64,000 nucleotides of DNA from Malikia granosa (GTDB lineage Bacteria; Pseudomonadota; Gammaproteobacteria; Burkholderiales; Burkholderiaceae_C). Within the stretch, counting starts at the first letter, position 1, and each line of letters opens with the position of its first letter. The stretch spans positions 1 to 64,000 of the forward strand of contig NZ_PVLQ01000015.1 in assembly GCF_002980595.1 (NCBI RefSeq), read 5' to 3'. The translations under genes were made by a program, and so were the position numbers. This document shows, piece after piece, positions 29,265 through 37,265 of this stretch. The notes under the pieces were generated by a model that saw only the letters and a program-made list of their open reading frames with translations, did no database searches and had not been told where the DNA came from.

Positions 29265-30494
29265 ATGAACCGGATTTCCTTCCATGCCCACGCGCCGCTG
29301 CGCGCCGGCCTGCTCGCCGCGCTGCTGCTGACGGGCGGTGCAGTGCTGGCCGCCGAGCCAGGGCCAGCGGCTGCAGCGGCGCCTGCGCCCGTTGCCGCGC
29401 CGGCCCCGCTGGCTGGCACGCCTGCCATCCGCAGCGCCAACATCCTGACGCTGCAGGATGCCAGCGCCGAGCCCGGCTATGCCGAGCAGAGCAATGCCCA
29501 GCGCGCCCAGGTCCAGCCCGGCAACAACGCGCCGGTCTGGCGCCAGGTCGGGCAGGGCGTCAGCGGCACGGTCAACATGCCCTATGCCGAATATGGCACC
29601 CTGATCCAGCCCACGGTGCAGTATCCGGGTGTGCGCAAGGCCAGCGCCGGCGAGGCCTGGCGCCAGCTGCGCAACCAGGTGCTGCTGCCCTACGGCGCCG
29701 CCCTGCTGCTGATCGTCGCGCTTGCGCTCGGGCTGTTCTACTTCGCCAAGGGGCCGCTCGGCCAGGAGCATCCGCCGGGCCAGGGCCAGCCGATCGAGCG
29801 CTTCACGCCCTTCGAGCGTGCCGCACACTGGAGCAACGCTGCCGCCTTCCTGACGCTGGCGCTGTCGGGGCTCGTGATGGCGTTCGGCAAGTTCTTCCTG
29901 CTGCCGGTGCTGGGCAGCACGCTGTTCGGCTGGCTGGCCTATGCGCTGAAGAACCTGCACAACTTCATCGGGCCGCTGTACGCGGTCTCGCTGCTGGTGA
30001 TGATCGCGACCTTCGTCAAGGACAACATCGCCAACCGGGCCGATTTCCAGTGGCTGCTGCGCGCGGGCGGCATGCTGGGCCAGGGACAGGTACCCTCGCA
30101 CCGCTTCAACGCCGGCGAGAAGGGCATCTTCTGGTGGGCCGTGACCATTCCCGGCCTGCTGCTGGTCGCCTCGGGCCTGGTGCTCGACAAGCTGGTGCCG
30201 GGGCTGGACTATTTCCGCGCCGACATGCAGCTCGCGCACATGGTCCATGCCGCGCTGGCGCTGCTGTCCTGTGCGCTGATCGCAGGCCATATCTACATGG
30301 GCACGGTCGGTACGCGCGGCGCCTACCGCGCCATGAGGACCGGCTATGTCGAGCCCGGCTGGGCCCGCGAGCACCACGAGCTCTGGTACCAGGACATCCA
30401 GTCCGGCAAGATCCCGGCCCAGCGCAGCCAGAAGGCTGCCGCCCGGCCGCAGGTGCCGATCTCCGTGAATCCCGTCTCCAGGAGCCCGTCATGA
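29265..30494 (+). CDS. fdhC: formate dehydrogenase gamma subunit, cytochrome b556
   Basis: This 409-residue subunit passes electrons to quinone. It has a signal peptide (residues 1-29), a Pro/Ala-rich periplasmic stretch, a first membrane segment near residues 143-163, then the cytochrome b domain with four helices. Likely haem-ligand histidines lie in RAAHWSN, NLHNFIGP, HMVHAAL and AGHIYMG. The extra N-terminal periplasmic part is typical of this cluster type and absent from shorter FdnI-like subunits. The start is the ATG after GGAGCGAGCC. Confidence 0.92.
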   Translation: MNRISFHAHAPLRAGLLAALLLTGGAVLAAEPGPAAAAAPAPVAAPAPLAGTPAIRSANILTLQDASAEPGYAEQSNAQRAQVQPGNNAPVWRQVGQGVSGTVNMPYAEYGTLIQPTVQYPGVRKASAGEAWRQLRNQVLLPYGAALLLIVALALGLFYFAKGPLGQEHPPGQGQPIERFTPFERAAHWSNAAAFLTLALSGLVMAFGKFFLLPVLGSTLFGWLAYALKNLHNFIGPLYAVSLLVMIATFVKDNIANRADFQWLLRAGGMLGQGQVPSHRFNAGEKGIFWWAVTIPGLLLVASGLVLDKLVPGLDYFRADMQLAHMVHAALALLSCALIAGHIYMGTVGTRGAYRAMRTGYVEPGWAREHHELWYQDIQSGKIPAQRSQKAAARPQVPISVNPVSRSPS

Positions 30495-30847
30495 CAGCGA
30501 CACCCGCGAAACTTCTCCTGCTGCTGGCCTGCCTGCCGATCGCCGCGCTGGCCAAGCTGCCGACGCCCGAGCTCAGTCCGGAGGAGCAGGCCAAGGCCGC
30601 CGAGACCAAGGCCAAGGCGGCGCATCAGGCCAAGGTCGATGGCTACCAGACCTGCCTGGCCTCCGAGAAGGCGGCGGCGCATTACTTCAAGACCCATCCC
30701 CAGGCGGCCAAGCCGGCGGCAGCGCCCGCCTGCACCGACCCGGGTCCCTTTGTCGCACCCGCACCGGCGCCTGCTGCGGCCAGCGCAGCGGCAGCCCCCG
30801 CTGCCCCGCCCGCACCGGCGGCCAAGACCAGTGCCAAGAAGCCCTGA
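30491..30847 (+). CDS. small secreted protein of the formate dehydrogenase cluster
   Basis: This 118-residue protein has a signal peptide (hydrophobic LLLLLACLPIAALA, cleavage near residue 21). A lysine-rich helical part (EEQAKAAETKAKAAHQAK) follows, then two cysteines (QTCLA and PACTD) and a Pro/Ala tail. Its ATG overlaps the gamma-subunit stop. It is a recurrent but unnamed passenger of these clusters. A periplasmic location is likely; the two cysteines could form a disulfide. Confidence 0.72.
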   Translation: MTATPAKLLLLLACLPIAALAKLPTPELSPEEQAKAAETKAKAAHQAKVDGYQTCLASEKAAAHYFKTHPQAAKPAAAPACTDPGPFVAPAPAPAAASAAAAPAAPPAPAAKTSAKKP

Positions 30848-30848
30848 G

Positions 30849-31796
30849 GTGGAAGGAGCCTTCATTGCCGCCAGCGCTGACGGTGCGAGCGCTGCCGCCG
30901 CATCGAGTCCGGCGCCCAAGGGCCTGCCGCGCCAGCCCAGGCTGAGCCAGGCCAGCGCGCCGCAGACCTGCCAGGTCACGGTGCATGACGAATTCGGCCA
31001 GGCGCGTGAGATCGCGATTCCGGCCGAGCGCGACCTCACCATCTATGTCGACAAGCGCGAGTTGGTCACGCTGATGACGCTGGGCGCCCATCCCGAGTGG
31101 CTGGTGCTGGGCTATCTGCGCAACCAGCGCCTGCTGCGCTCGGTCGACGAGATCGAGTCGATCACGGTCGACTGGGAGGTCGGTGCCGCCGCGGTCAAGA
31201 CCCGCCACGGCATCGCGGCGATCGAGGACCGCACTTCGCGCCGCGTGGTTACGACCGGCTGCGGCCAGGGCAGCGTCTTCGGTGGCCTGATGGACGAGGT
31301 CGACCGCATCGAGCTGCCGCCCGAGGCCCGGCTGCGCCAGTCCGACCTGTACGCGATCGTGCGCCAGATCCGGCAGCAGGACTCGGTCTACAAGCGCTCG
31401 GGCTCGGTCCATGGCTGCGCGCTGTTTCGCGGCCCCGAGCTGCTGCTGTTCGTCGAGGATGTCGGGCGCCACAACGCGGTCGACACCATCGCGGGCTGGA
31501 TGTGGCTGCAGGACCCGGCAGCGATGCAGGGCTTCGACAAGGCCTTCTACACCACCGGCCGGCTGACCAGCGAGATGGTGATCAAGTCGGCCCAGATGGG
31601 GATTCCGGTCGTGGTCTCGCGCAGCGGCACGACCCAGATGGGGCTGGCCGTGGCCGAGCAGGTCGGGCTGTGCGCGATCGGCCGCGCGACCAACGAGCGC
31701 TTCCTGTGCTTCTCGCATCCGCAGCGGCTGCTGCGCGATGTCGAGCCCGGCAGCGAGCCGGCGCGCTCGGCGGCGCGTCTGGCGCAGCCGGCCTGA
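30849..31796 (+). CDS. fdhD: formate dehydrogenase accessory sulfurtransferase
   Basis: FdhD moves sulfur from a cysteine desulfurase onto the molybdenum cofactor, which activates formate dehydrogenase. Seen: YVDKRELVTLMTLG, VVTTGCGQGSVFG, GSVHGCALF, FVEDVGRHNAVDTIAGW and YTTGRLTSEMVIKSAQMG. From the GTG at 30849, one base after the preceding stop, it is 315 residues. A rarer ATT at 30864 is better placed behind AAGGAG, so the exact start is open; the conserved domain begins later, around QVTVHDEFG. The second cysteine of the CxxC pair known from the E. coli protein is a glycine here (CGQG). Confidence 0.92.
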   Translation: MEGAFIAASADGASAAAASSPAPKGLPRQPRLSQASAPQTCQVTVHDEFGQAREIAIPAERDLTIYVDKRELVTLMTLGAHPEWLVLGYLRNQRLLRSVDEIESITVDWEVGAAAVKTRHGIAAIEDRTSRRVVTTGCGQGSVFGGLMDEVDRIELPPEARLRQSDLYAIVRQIRQQDSVYKRSGSVHGCALFRGPELLLFVEDVGRHNAVDTIAGWMWLQDPAAMQGFDKAFYTTGRLTSEMVIKSAQMGIPVVVSRSGTTQMGLAVAEQVGLCAIGRATNERFLCFSHPQRLLRDVEPGSEPARSAARLAQPA

Positions 31797-31839
31797 AGCG
31801 CGCGCCGTCCCGCTGGCCTGGCGCCCGACCGCCATCCGC

Positions 31840-32739
31840 TCAGCAGCGGATCGGACGGCGCTTCTGGGTATAGACCTCCTCCCAGATCTCGGTCTCGACA
31901 TAGTGGTTCTTGTCGATCTGGTCGGCCACCTCGTAGAGCGAGAACTGCATGTTCTGCAGCTCGGCCAGCAGGTCTTCCAGCGGCCGTTTCTCGCCCAGTC
32001 GCTCGGCCACCTGATGTCCGAGCAACTGCATCACGTCGATGGTCATCGGCATCACGTAGAGCATGTTGTCCTTGATGCCGGTCATCAGCTCGCGGTCGTA
32101 CAGCTCCTCGTCCCAGTGCGCCAGGGTGGTGCCTGGGCCGTAGTCGGTCTCGACCCGGTAGTTGGCCAGCGCTGGCAGCCTGGCCACGGACGCGGGCGTG
32201 AAGCGGCCGGTCTGCGGGTCGAACAGGGTCAGCCAGCGCTCCCAGCCCATGCCCAGCGTGTGGCCGATCTCGTGGATCAAGGTGCCGGCGATCTCGACAT
32301 CGCTGAAGATGCCGAGGAAGTTGGTGTTGAACTCGACCGCGCCGTAGACCACGCCCTTCTCGGCATAGGGTTTCCAGGCCCGCGCGATGGTGTTGCCGAA
32401 GCTCGTGAAGACGCCGATCCGGATCACGATCGACTGCTGCGGGATCAGGTAGCGGTTCCAGAAGTTGCAGGCCAGCCGGGCCAGGGCCTCGAGCTTGCCG
32501 CTGCTGTCCGAGGTGATCTTGTAGGTGATCAGCGTGGTCTTGGCTACCGGAGCCGCCGGTTCGAGGTAGGCGCTGTAGCACCAGCCCTCGAGCGCGCCGC
32601 AGCGGATGTAGAACCATTTCTGCTCGACCTTGAGTTTCTCGACCTTTTCGCCGCGCGGCAGCACGCCGACTATCGAGCCCTTGAGTTCGGGGCGCTGGCG
32701 CACGTTGAGCGCCGTGGCGGTGACCTGGTACTGGTTCAT
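31840..32739 (-). CDS. SH3b-domain, leishmanolysin-like zinc metalloprotease
   Basis: This 299-residue protein begins with a bacterial SH3 domain (residues ~3-62: ALNVRQRPELKGSIVGVLPRGEKVE ending at GWCYSAYLE). A zinc-protease domain follows: HEIGH at residues 156-160, and 48 residues later H208 in AHWDEELYDRELMTG. A later Met-rich turn, YVMPMTIDVM, follows. This order and spacing fit peptidase family M8, whose third zinc histidine lies far from the HExxH motif. There is no signal peptide or membrane segment. It stands alone, convergent with fdhD. Substrate and location are unknown. Confidence 0.7.
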   Translation of the reverse strand: MNQYQVTATALNVRQRPELKGSIVGVLPRGEKVEKLKVEQKWFYIRCGALEGWCYSAYLEPAAPVAKTTLITYKITSDSSGKLEALARLACNFWNRYLIPQQSIVIRIGVFTSFGNTIARAWKPYAEKGVVYGAVEFNTNFLGIFSDVEIAGTLIHEIGHTLGMGWERWLTLFDPQTGRFTPASVARLPALANYRVETDYGPGTTLAHWDEELYDRELMTGIKDNMLYVMPMTIDVMQLLGHQVAERLGEKRPLEDLLAELQNMQFSLYEVADQIDKNHYVETEIWEEVYTQKRRPIRC

Positions 32740-32794
32740 GCGGATACTCCTCGGTTGAGACAGGCTGGCTCCATGGCCGGCGGCTGGCGACAGC

Positions 32795-33892
32795 TCAATT
32801 CCCGGTTGGCGCCTGGGTCAGGCGGTAGACCATCTGCATGATGGCCTTCATCTGCGGCGCCGACTTGTAGGCGTAGTGGCTGCCGCTGTAGCCCCACCAG
32901 TCCCAGCAGCCCTTGGGGTTGTAGGGCCTGGAGGCCGACGGGTTGACCTGGGGGTAGAGCACCAGCATGTGGTTGCTGTCGGCCCAGCGGTTGTAGCCGG
33001 CCTCGGTGTAGAAGCGGTCGCCCACCGACTCGGCCGACTGCGCGCAGCCGTGCAGCGCGACATGCACCTTGCAGCCCGCCCCCGCCTCGCTGCAGCTCTG
33101 CGGCACATAGAGGTAGCCGGTGTCGGCCATGCTGGTGGCGCTGTTGGCATAGGCGCGCTGGTCGAAGGCGACGATCTGGCCCCTGGGCTTGTCAGCCGCT
33201 GCGCTCAACGGGCCGTAGATCTGCTGCAGCAGGGCGCCGGCCTGGTCGTAGGACTGCTCGTGCCCCTTGTCGCCGACCTCGCAGTGGCTGATGTAGGGGC
33301 TCTCGTTGGCCGCGCAGTCGTTGCCCTGGCCCGGGGCGATCACCGCGTGGCCGGCCGGAAAGTCGTTCACGTACTTGAGGTTCTGCGGCTTGACCCCGAC
33401 CTGTTCCAGGAAGGCCACCGTGGCATCGACCGCCGGCTGGCGCTGGATCTTGTCCTCGGTGCCGCTGAACACGTAGACCCGGTCGTCCGCCAGGTGGCTG
33501 AGCGGATCGATCTTGCGCGCGCGCGCGAAGTCCTTGGCAAAGCCGGCCATGATGGCCGGGTTGGGCGGGAAGAAGGGCACCTGGCCCATGCAGAGGCTGG
33601 CGTAGGCGATGTTGTTGGCCGCGCAGTAGTAGGGCCCGCCCGCGATCACGCCAGCGCCGACGATGTCCTTCGAATAGGCCACTTGCAGCTGCACCGCCAT
33701 GTAGGCCCCGGACGAGAGCCCCGAGACCGAGGTCTGGGTCGGGTCGGCGCCATAGGCCTCGAGTGCTGGTGCCTTGGGCTCGGCCAGCGCGCCGGCGCAC
33801 AGCAGCGGCAGGCAGAGGGCGGCCAGCATCCGGCCCAGTCCGGGCTTCTGGCCGCAGGGGCTTGCCGTGGTGGTCTTTGTCGGTGATTTCAT
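32795..33892 (-). CDS. secreted PHB-depolymerase-type esterase
   Basis: This 365-residue alpha/beta hydrolase has a signal peptide (hydrophobic core around residues 22-37, cleavage near ALA-EP). The lipase box GLSSG places the nucleophile at Ser60, unusually close to the mature N-terminus. ALHGCAQSAESVGDRFY and GCWDWWGYSG are hallmarks of the PHB depolymerase/feruloyl esterase-like group. Many cysteines suggest disulfides in an exported enzyme. It could act on short-chain polyhydroxyalkanoate or another ester polymer. It has its own promoter at 33976-34004. Confidence 0.82.
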   Translation of the reverse strand: MKSPTKTTTASPCGQKPGLGRMLAALCLPLLCAGALAEPKAPALEAYGADPTQTSVSGLSSGAYMAVQLQVAYSKDIVGAGVIAGGPYYCAANNIAYASLCMGQVPFFPPNPAIMAGFAKDFARARKIDPLSHLADDRVYVFSGTEDKIQRQPAVDATVAFLEQVGVKPQNLKYVNDFPAGHAVIAPGQGNDCAANESPYISHCEVGDKGHEQSYDQAGALLQQIYGPLSAAADKPRGQIVAFDQRAYANSATSMADTGYLYVPQSCSEAGAGCKVHVALHGCAQSAESVGDRFYTEAGYNRWADSNHMLVLYPQVNPSASRPYNPKGCWDWWGYSGSHYAYKSAPQMKAIMQMVYRLTQAPTGN

Positions 33893-33975
33893 GTGTTTTC
33901 CTCCCTGGCGGGACGATGCGGCAGCCGGCTGCCTTCACGTCCTGGGGCGTCGATGAAAAGGGACACCCGCCGGTC

Positions 33976-34004
33976 ATCCTAATGGGATAAGGTAGATCTG
34001 ACAA
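33976..34004 (-). promoter_or_regulatory. sigma-70 promoter for the PHB-depolymerase-type gene
   Basis: On the minus strand TTGTCA (33999-34004, five of six matches) and TAGGAT (33976-33981, four of six) are exactly 17 bases apart, about 84 bases before the start codon. This is the best -35/-10 pair I found in the window. Confidence 0.6.
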
Positions 34005-34104
34005 TCTTTGGCTGGGTGATGCCGAGAGCCCTCGTTTTCTTTTTCCGCCTGGACTGGTCCGCCGGATAATCTGGGTTTATCCATGCTCCTGAAGGGAGCC
34101 TGCC

Positions 34105-35412
34105 ATGTCCGATCTGTTTGCCCAAGAGCCCGTAGCTCCCCTGGCTGAAGCCCTTCGCCCCAAGACCTTGGACGAGGTCATTGGTCAGTCGCATTTGCTG
34201 GGTGACGGCAAGCCCCTGAGGCTGGCCTTCCAGTCGGGCAAGCCGCACTCGATGATCTTCTGGGGGCCGCCGGGTGTCGGCAAGACCACCTTGGCCCGGC
34301 TCACTGCCACCGCCTTCAAGTGCGAGTTCATCGCCCTGTCCGCGGTGTTCTCGGGTGTGAAGGACATCCGTGCGGCCATGGAGCAGGCCCAGCAGAACCT
34401 GGCCATGGGCAAGCACACGATCCTGTTCGTCGACGAGATTCACCGCTTCAACAAGTCGCAGCAGGATGCGCTGTTGCCCTATGCGGAAAGCGGTCTGGTC
34501 ACCTTCATTGGCGCCACCACCGAGAACCCGTCCTTCGAGGTGAACTCGGCCTTGCTGTCGCGCGCCCAGGTCTATGTGCTGCAGTCGCTGTCCGACGAGG
34601 AACTCAAGCAGTTGCTGCAACGGGCGCAGGAGAAGGCGCTGGGCGGGCTGGAGTTCGACGACCTGGCGCGGGACACCATCATCGGCTATGCGGACGGCGA
34701 TGCCAGACGATTCCTGAACCTGCTGGAACAGTGCCAGACGGCTGCCGGTGCCGCCGGCGTGAAGAAGATCGATGCCGACTTCGTGCAGAACGCCCTGACC
34801 TTGAATTCAAGGCGTTTCGACAAGGGAGGCGACAGCTTCTATGACCAGATCTCGGCCTTGCACAAGTCGGTGCGGGGCTCCCATCCGGACGCCGCGCTCT
34901 ACTGGCTGACCCGGATGCTGGACGGCGGGGCCGATGCGCGCTATCTGGCGCGGCGCATCGTGCGCATGGCCTGGGAGGACATCGGCCTGGCCGATCCCAG
35001 GGCCATGCAGATCGCCAACGATGCGGCACTGACCTATGAGCGGCTGGGCAGCCCCGAGGGCGAGCTGGCGCTGGGCCAGGCCGTGATCTACCTGGCCGTC
35101 GCGGCCAAGAGCAATGCGGGCTACAAGGCCTACAACGCTGCCAAGGCCTTCGTGAAGCAGGACAAGAGCAGGGAGGTGCCGGTCCATCTGCGCAATGCGC
35201 CCACGAAGCTGATGAAGGAACTGGGCTACGGCCACGAATACCGCTATGCCCATGACGAGCCCAATGCCTATGCGGCGGGCGAGACCTACCTGCCCGACGG
35301 CATGGCCGAGCCGGGCTGGTATCAGCCGGTGCCCAGGGGGCTGGAGCTCAAGATCGGCGAGAAGCTGGCGCTGCTGAAGCAATGGGATGAGGCGGCCTGG
35401 AGGGATAAATGA
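34105..35412 (+). CDS. rarA: replication-associated recombination protein A (MgsA/RarA)
   Basis: This 435-residue AAA+ ATPase, related to clamp loaders, acts at stalled replication forks. Seen: DEVIGQSHLLG, Walker A GPPGVGKTTLA, Walker B LFVDEIHRFNKSQQD, sensor TTENPSFEVN, the oligomerisation region KSVRGSHPDAALYWL, and a C-terminal TYLPDGM ... RGLELKIGEKL. It is full length, with AGGGAG before the ATG. GATAAT at 34065-34070 inside the palindrome GGATAA/TTATCC is a possible -10 box. Its stop overlaps a short frame that repeats its own C-terminus. The gene reads as less rich in CG runs than lysS next to it, an impression only. Confidence 0.93.
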   Translation: MSDLFAQEPVAPLAEALRPKTLDEVIGQSHLLGDGKPLRLAFQSGKPHSMIFWGPPGVGKTTLARLTATAFKCEFIALSAVFSGVKDIRAAMEQAQQNLAMGKHTILFVDEIHRFNKSQQDALLPYAESGLVTFIGATTENPSFEVNSALLSRAQVYVLQSLSDEELKQLLQRAQEKALGGLEFDDLARDTIIGYADGDARRFLNLLEQCQTAAGAAGVKKIDADFVQNALTLNSRRFDKGGDSFYDQISALHKSVRGSHPDAALYWLTRMLDGGADARYLARRIVRMAWEDIGLADPRAMQIANDAALTYERLGSPEGELALGQAVIYLAVAAKSNAGYKAYNAAKAFVKQDKSREVPVHLRNAPTKLMKELGYGHEYRYAHDEPNAYAAGETYLPDGMAEPGWYQPVPRGLELKIGEKLALLKQWDEAAWRDK

Positions 35413-35570
35413 CAGATGTCGGCTTCGCGTCCGGCAAGAGCTACCTGCCCAAGGGCCCGTCAAGTCCCTGCTTCCACCGTCCGGTCGAGCGCGGACTCGA
35501 GATCCGGATCGTAGCCAAGCTGTGCGAGCGGCAAGAGTTGAACCGCCTGCCGCGCGAAAAATTAGAATAG
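35409..35570 (+). pseudogene. second, partial RarA C-terminus (53 codons)
   Basis: This frame starts at an ATG overlapping the rarA stop (ATGA) and encodes 53 residues. It aligns without gaps to the last ~35 residues of RarA: FASGKSYLPKG to YAAGETYLPDG, and RPVERGLEIRIVAKL to QPVPRGLELKIGEKL, roughly half identical. It lacks all ATPase motifs. The likely explanation is a relic of an older rarA allele left behind when the present copy was inserted or replaced it; an old tandem duplication is the alternative. It could still be translated by coupling. Confidence 0.7.
35538..35568 (+). promoter_or_regulatory. candidate promoter for lysS
   Basis: TTGAAC (35538-35543) and TAGAAT (35563-35568) precede lysS. 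Each box is good, but the spacer is 19 bases, longer than ideal. The pair lies inside the RarA C-terminal relic. Confidence 0.4.
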
Positions 35571-35616
35571 ATGGTTTGTGCGCAGGCCGCGCACGCCGCA
35601 ACCCCCATCCAGCCCC

Positions 35617-37161
35617 ATGACGCAAGAACACCACGCCCCCCAGGCCGAAGACCACAACCAGCTGATCGCCGAGCGCCGCGAGAAGCTCAAGGGCCTGCGC
35701 GAAGCGCAAGCCGCCGGTGGGGGCGCTGCCTTCCCGAACGACTTCAAGCCGCAGCACCGTGCCGAGCAACTGCAGGCCGAATACGGCCACCTGAGCAACG
35801 AGCTGCTCGAGCCGTTGAAGGTGCGCGTCAGCGTGGCCGGCCGCATGATGCTCAAGCGCGTGATGGGCAAGGCCAGCTTCGCGACCGTGCAGGACTCGTC
35901 CTTCGGCCCGACCGGCGGCCGCATCCAGGCCTACATCAACAACGAGGGCGTCGGGGCCGAGGTGCACGCCGCCTTCAAGCACTGGGACCTGGGCGACATC
36001 ATCGCGATCGAGGGCGAGCTGTTCAAGACCCGCACCGGCGAGCTCACCGTCAAGGCCGACAAGATCCGCATGCTGACCAAGAGCCTGCGTCCGATGCCCG
36101 ACAAGTTCCACGGCATGCAGGACCAGGAGATGAAGTACCGCCAGCGCTATGTCGACCTGATGATGGACGAGCAGGCACGCAAGCGCTTCATGGCGCGCAG
36201 CCTGGCTGTGACCAGCATCCGCGAGTTCATGGTGCAGAACGACTTCCTGGAAGTCGAGACGCCGATGCTGCACCCGATCCCGGGCGGCGCCAATGCACGT
36301 CCCTTCGTGACGCACCACAACGCGCTCGAGCAGGACATGTACCTGCGCATCGCGCCCGAGCTTTACCTGAAGCGCCTGCTGGTCGGCGGCTTCGAGCGCG
36401 TGTTCGAGATCAACCGCAACTTCCGCAACGAAGGCATCAGCGTGCGCCACAACCCCGAGTTCACCATGATGGAGTTCTACGCGGGCTACTGGAACTACCT
36501 CGACCTGATGGTGTTCACCGAGGAGCTGATCCGCCATGCCGCCCAGCGCGTCTGCGGCGGCGCCAAGCTGAGCTACCAGGGCCGCGATGTCGACCTGGAA
36601 GCACCGTTCGAGCGCCTCACCATCCGCGAGGCCATCCTCAAGCACACCGAGGCCGGCGACCAGGTTGACGACCGCGACTGGCTGATCGCGCAGCTGCGCA
36701 AGCTCGGCATGGACCCGGTCAAGGACCGCCTGGACAGCCGCAGCCTGGCCGGCCTGCAGGTGATGTACTTCGAGGAGACGGTCGAGGACAAGCTCTGGAA
36801 CCCGACCTTCATCTGCAACCACCCGACCGAGATCTCGCCGCTGGCGCGCGCCAGCGACAACGATCCGAGCGTGACCGAGCGCTTCGAGCTCTACATCACC
36901 GGCCGCGAAGTCGGCAACGGCTTCTCCGAGCTCAACGACGCCGAGGACCAGGCCGCGCGCTTCCACGCCCAGGTCTCGAACAAGGATGCCGGCGACGACG
37001 AGGCGATGTACTACGACCACGACTTCGTGCGCGCGCTCGAGCACGGCATGCCGCCGGCCGGCGGCTGCGGCATCGGCATCGACCGCCTGATCATGCTGCT
37101 GACCGACAGCCCGAGCATCCGCGACGTGGTGCTGTTCCCGGCGCTGCGCCGCGAGAGCTGA
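35617..37161 (+). CDS. lysS: lysyl-tRNA synthetase, class II
   Basis: This 514-residue class II synthetase charges tRNA-Lys. The N-terminal OB-fold anticodon domain ([20 protein letters not shown] onward) is followed by the catalytic core with motif 1 ([18 protein letters not shown]), motif 2 ([15 protein letters not shown]) and motif 3 ([10 protein letters not shown]). The start ATG is the family start MTQEHH; a further 13 codons upstream are open but not conserved. Length is normal. It is followed by a hairpin and stands alone. Confidence 0.97.
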   Translation: MTQEHHAPQAEDHNQLIAERREKLKGLREAQAAGGGAAFPNDFKPQHRAEQLQAEYGHLSNELLEPLKVRVSVAGRMMLKRVMGKASFATVQDSSFGPTGGRIQAYINNEGVGAEVHAAFKHWDLGDIIAIEGELFKTRTGELTVKADKIRMLTKSLRPMPDKFHGMQDQEMKYRQRYVDLMMDEQARKRFMARSLAVTSIREFMVQNDFLEVETPMLHPIPGGANARPFVTHHNALEQDMYLRIAPELYLKRLLVGGFERVFEINRNFRNEGISVRHNPEFTMMEFYAGYWNYLDLMVFTEELIRHAAQRVCGGAKLSYQGRDVDLEAPFERLTIREAILKHTEAGDQVDDRDWLIAQLRKLGMDPVKDRLDSRSLAGLQVMYFEETVEDKLWNPTFICNHPTEISPLARASDNDPSVTERFELYITGREVGNGFSELNDAEDQAARFHAQVSNKDAGDDEAMYYDHDFVRALEHGMPPAGGCGIGIDRLIMLLTDSPSIRDVVLFPALRRES

Positions 37162-37171
37162 TCGCTGCGGC

Positions 37172-37198
37172 CGGCCATCCCTGGCGGGTGGCCGTTTC
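37172..37198 (+). terminator. terminator-like hairpin after lysS
   Basis: CGGCCA and TGGCCG form the outer stem and CCC/GGG the inner stem around TGGC, followed by a short TTTC. It begins about 10 bases after the lysS stop. Confidence 0.5.
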
Positions 37199-37232
37199 AC
37201 GCCCATGCAGGGGATCGGTCCCCAGGATTTCT

Positions 37233-37238
37233 TAGAAT
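37233..37238 (+). promoter_or_regulatory. -10 box for the chemoreceptor gene
   Basis: TAGAAT lies 27 bases before the chemoreceptor ATG. No matching -35 box is seen at 16-19 bases. Confidence 0.35.
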
Positions 37239-37265
37239 GACCCTTTTCATATCTGGGGCATTGCC

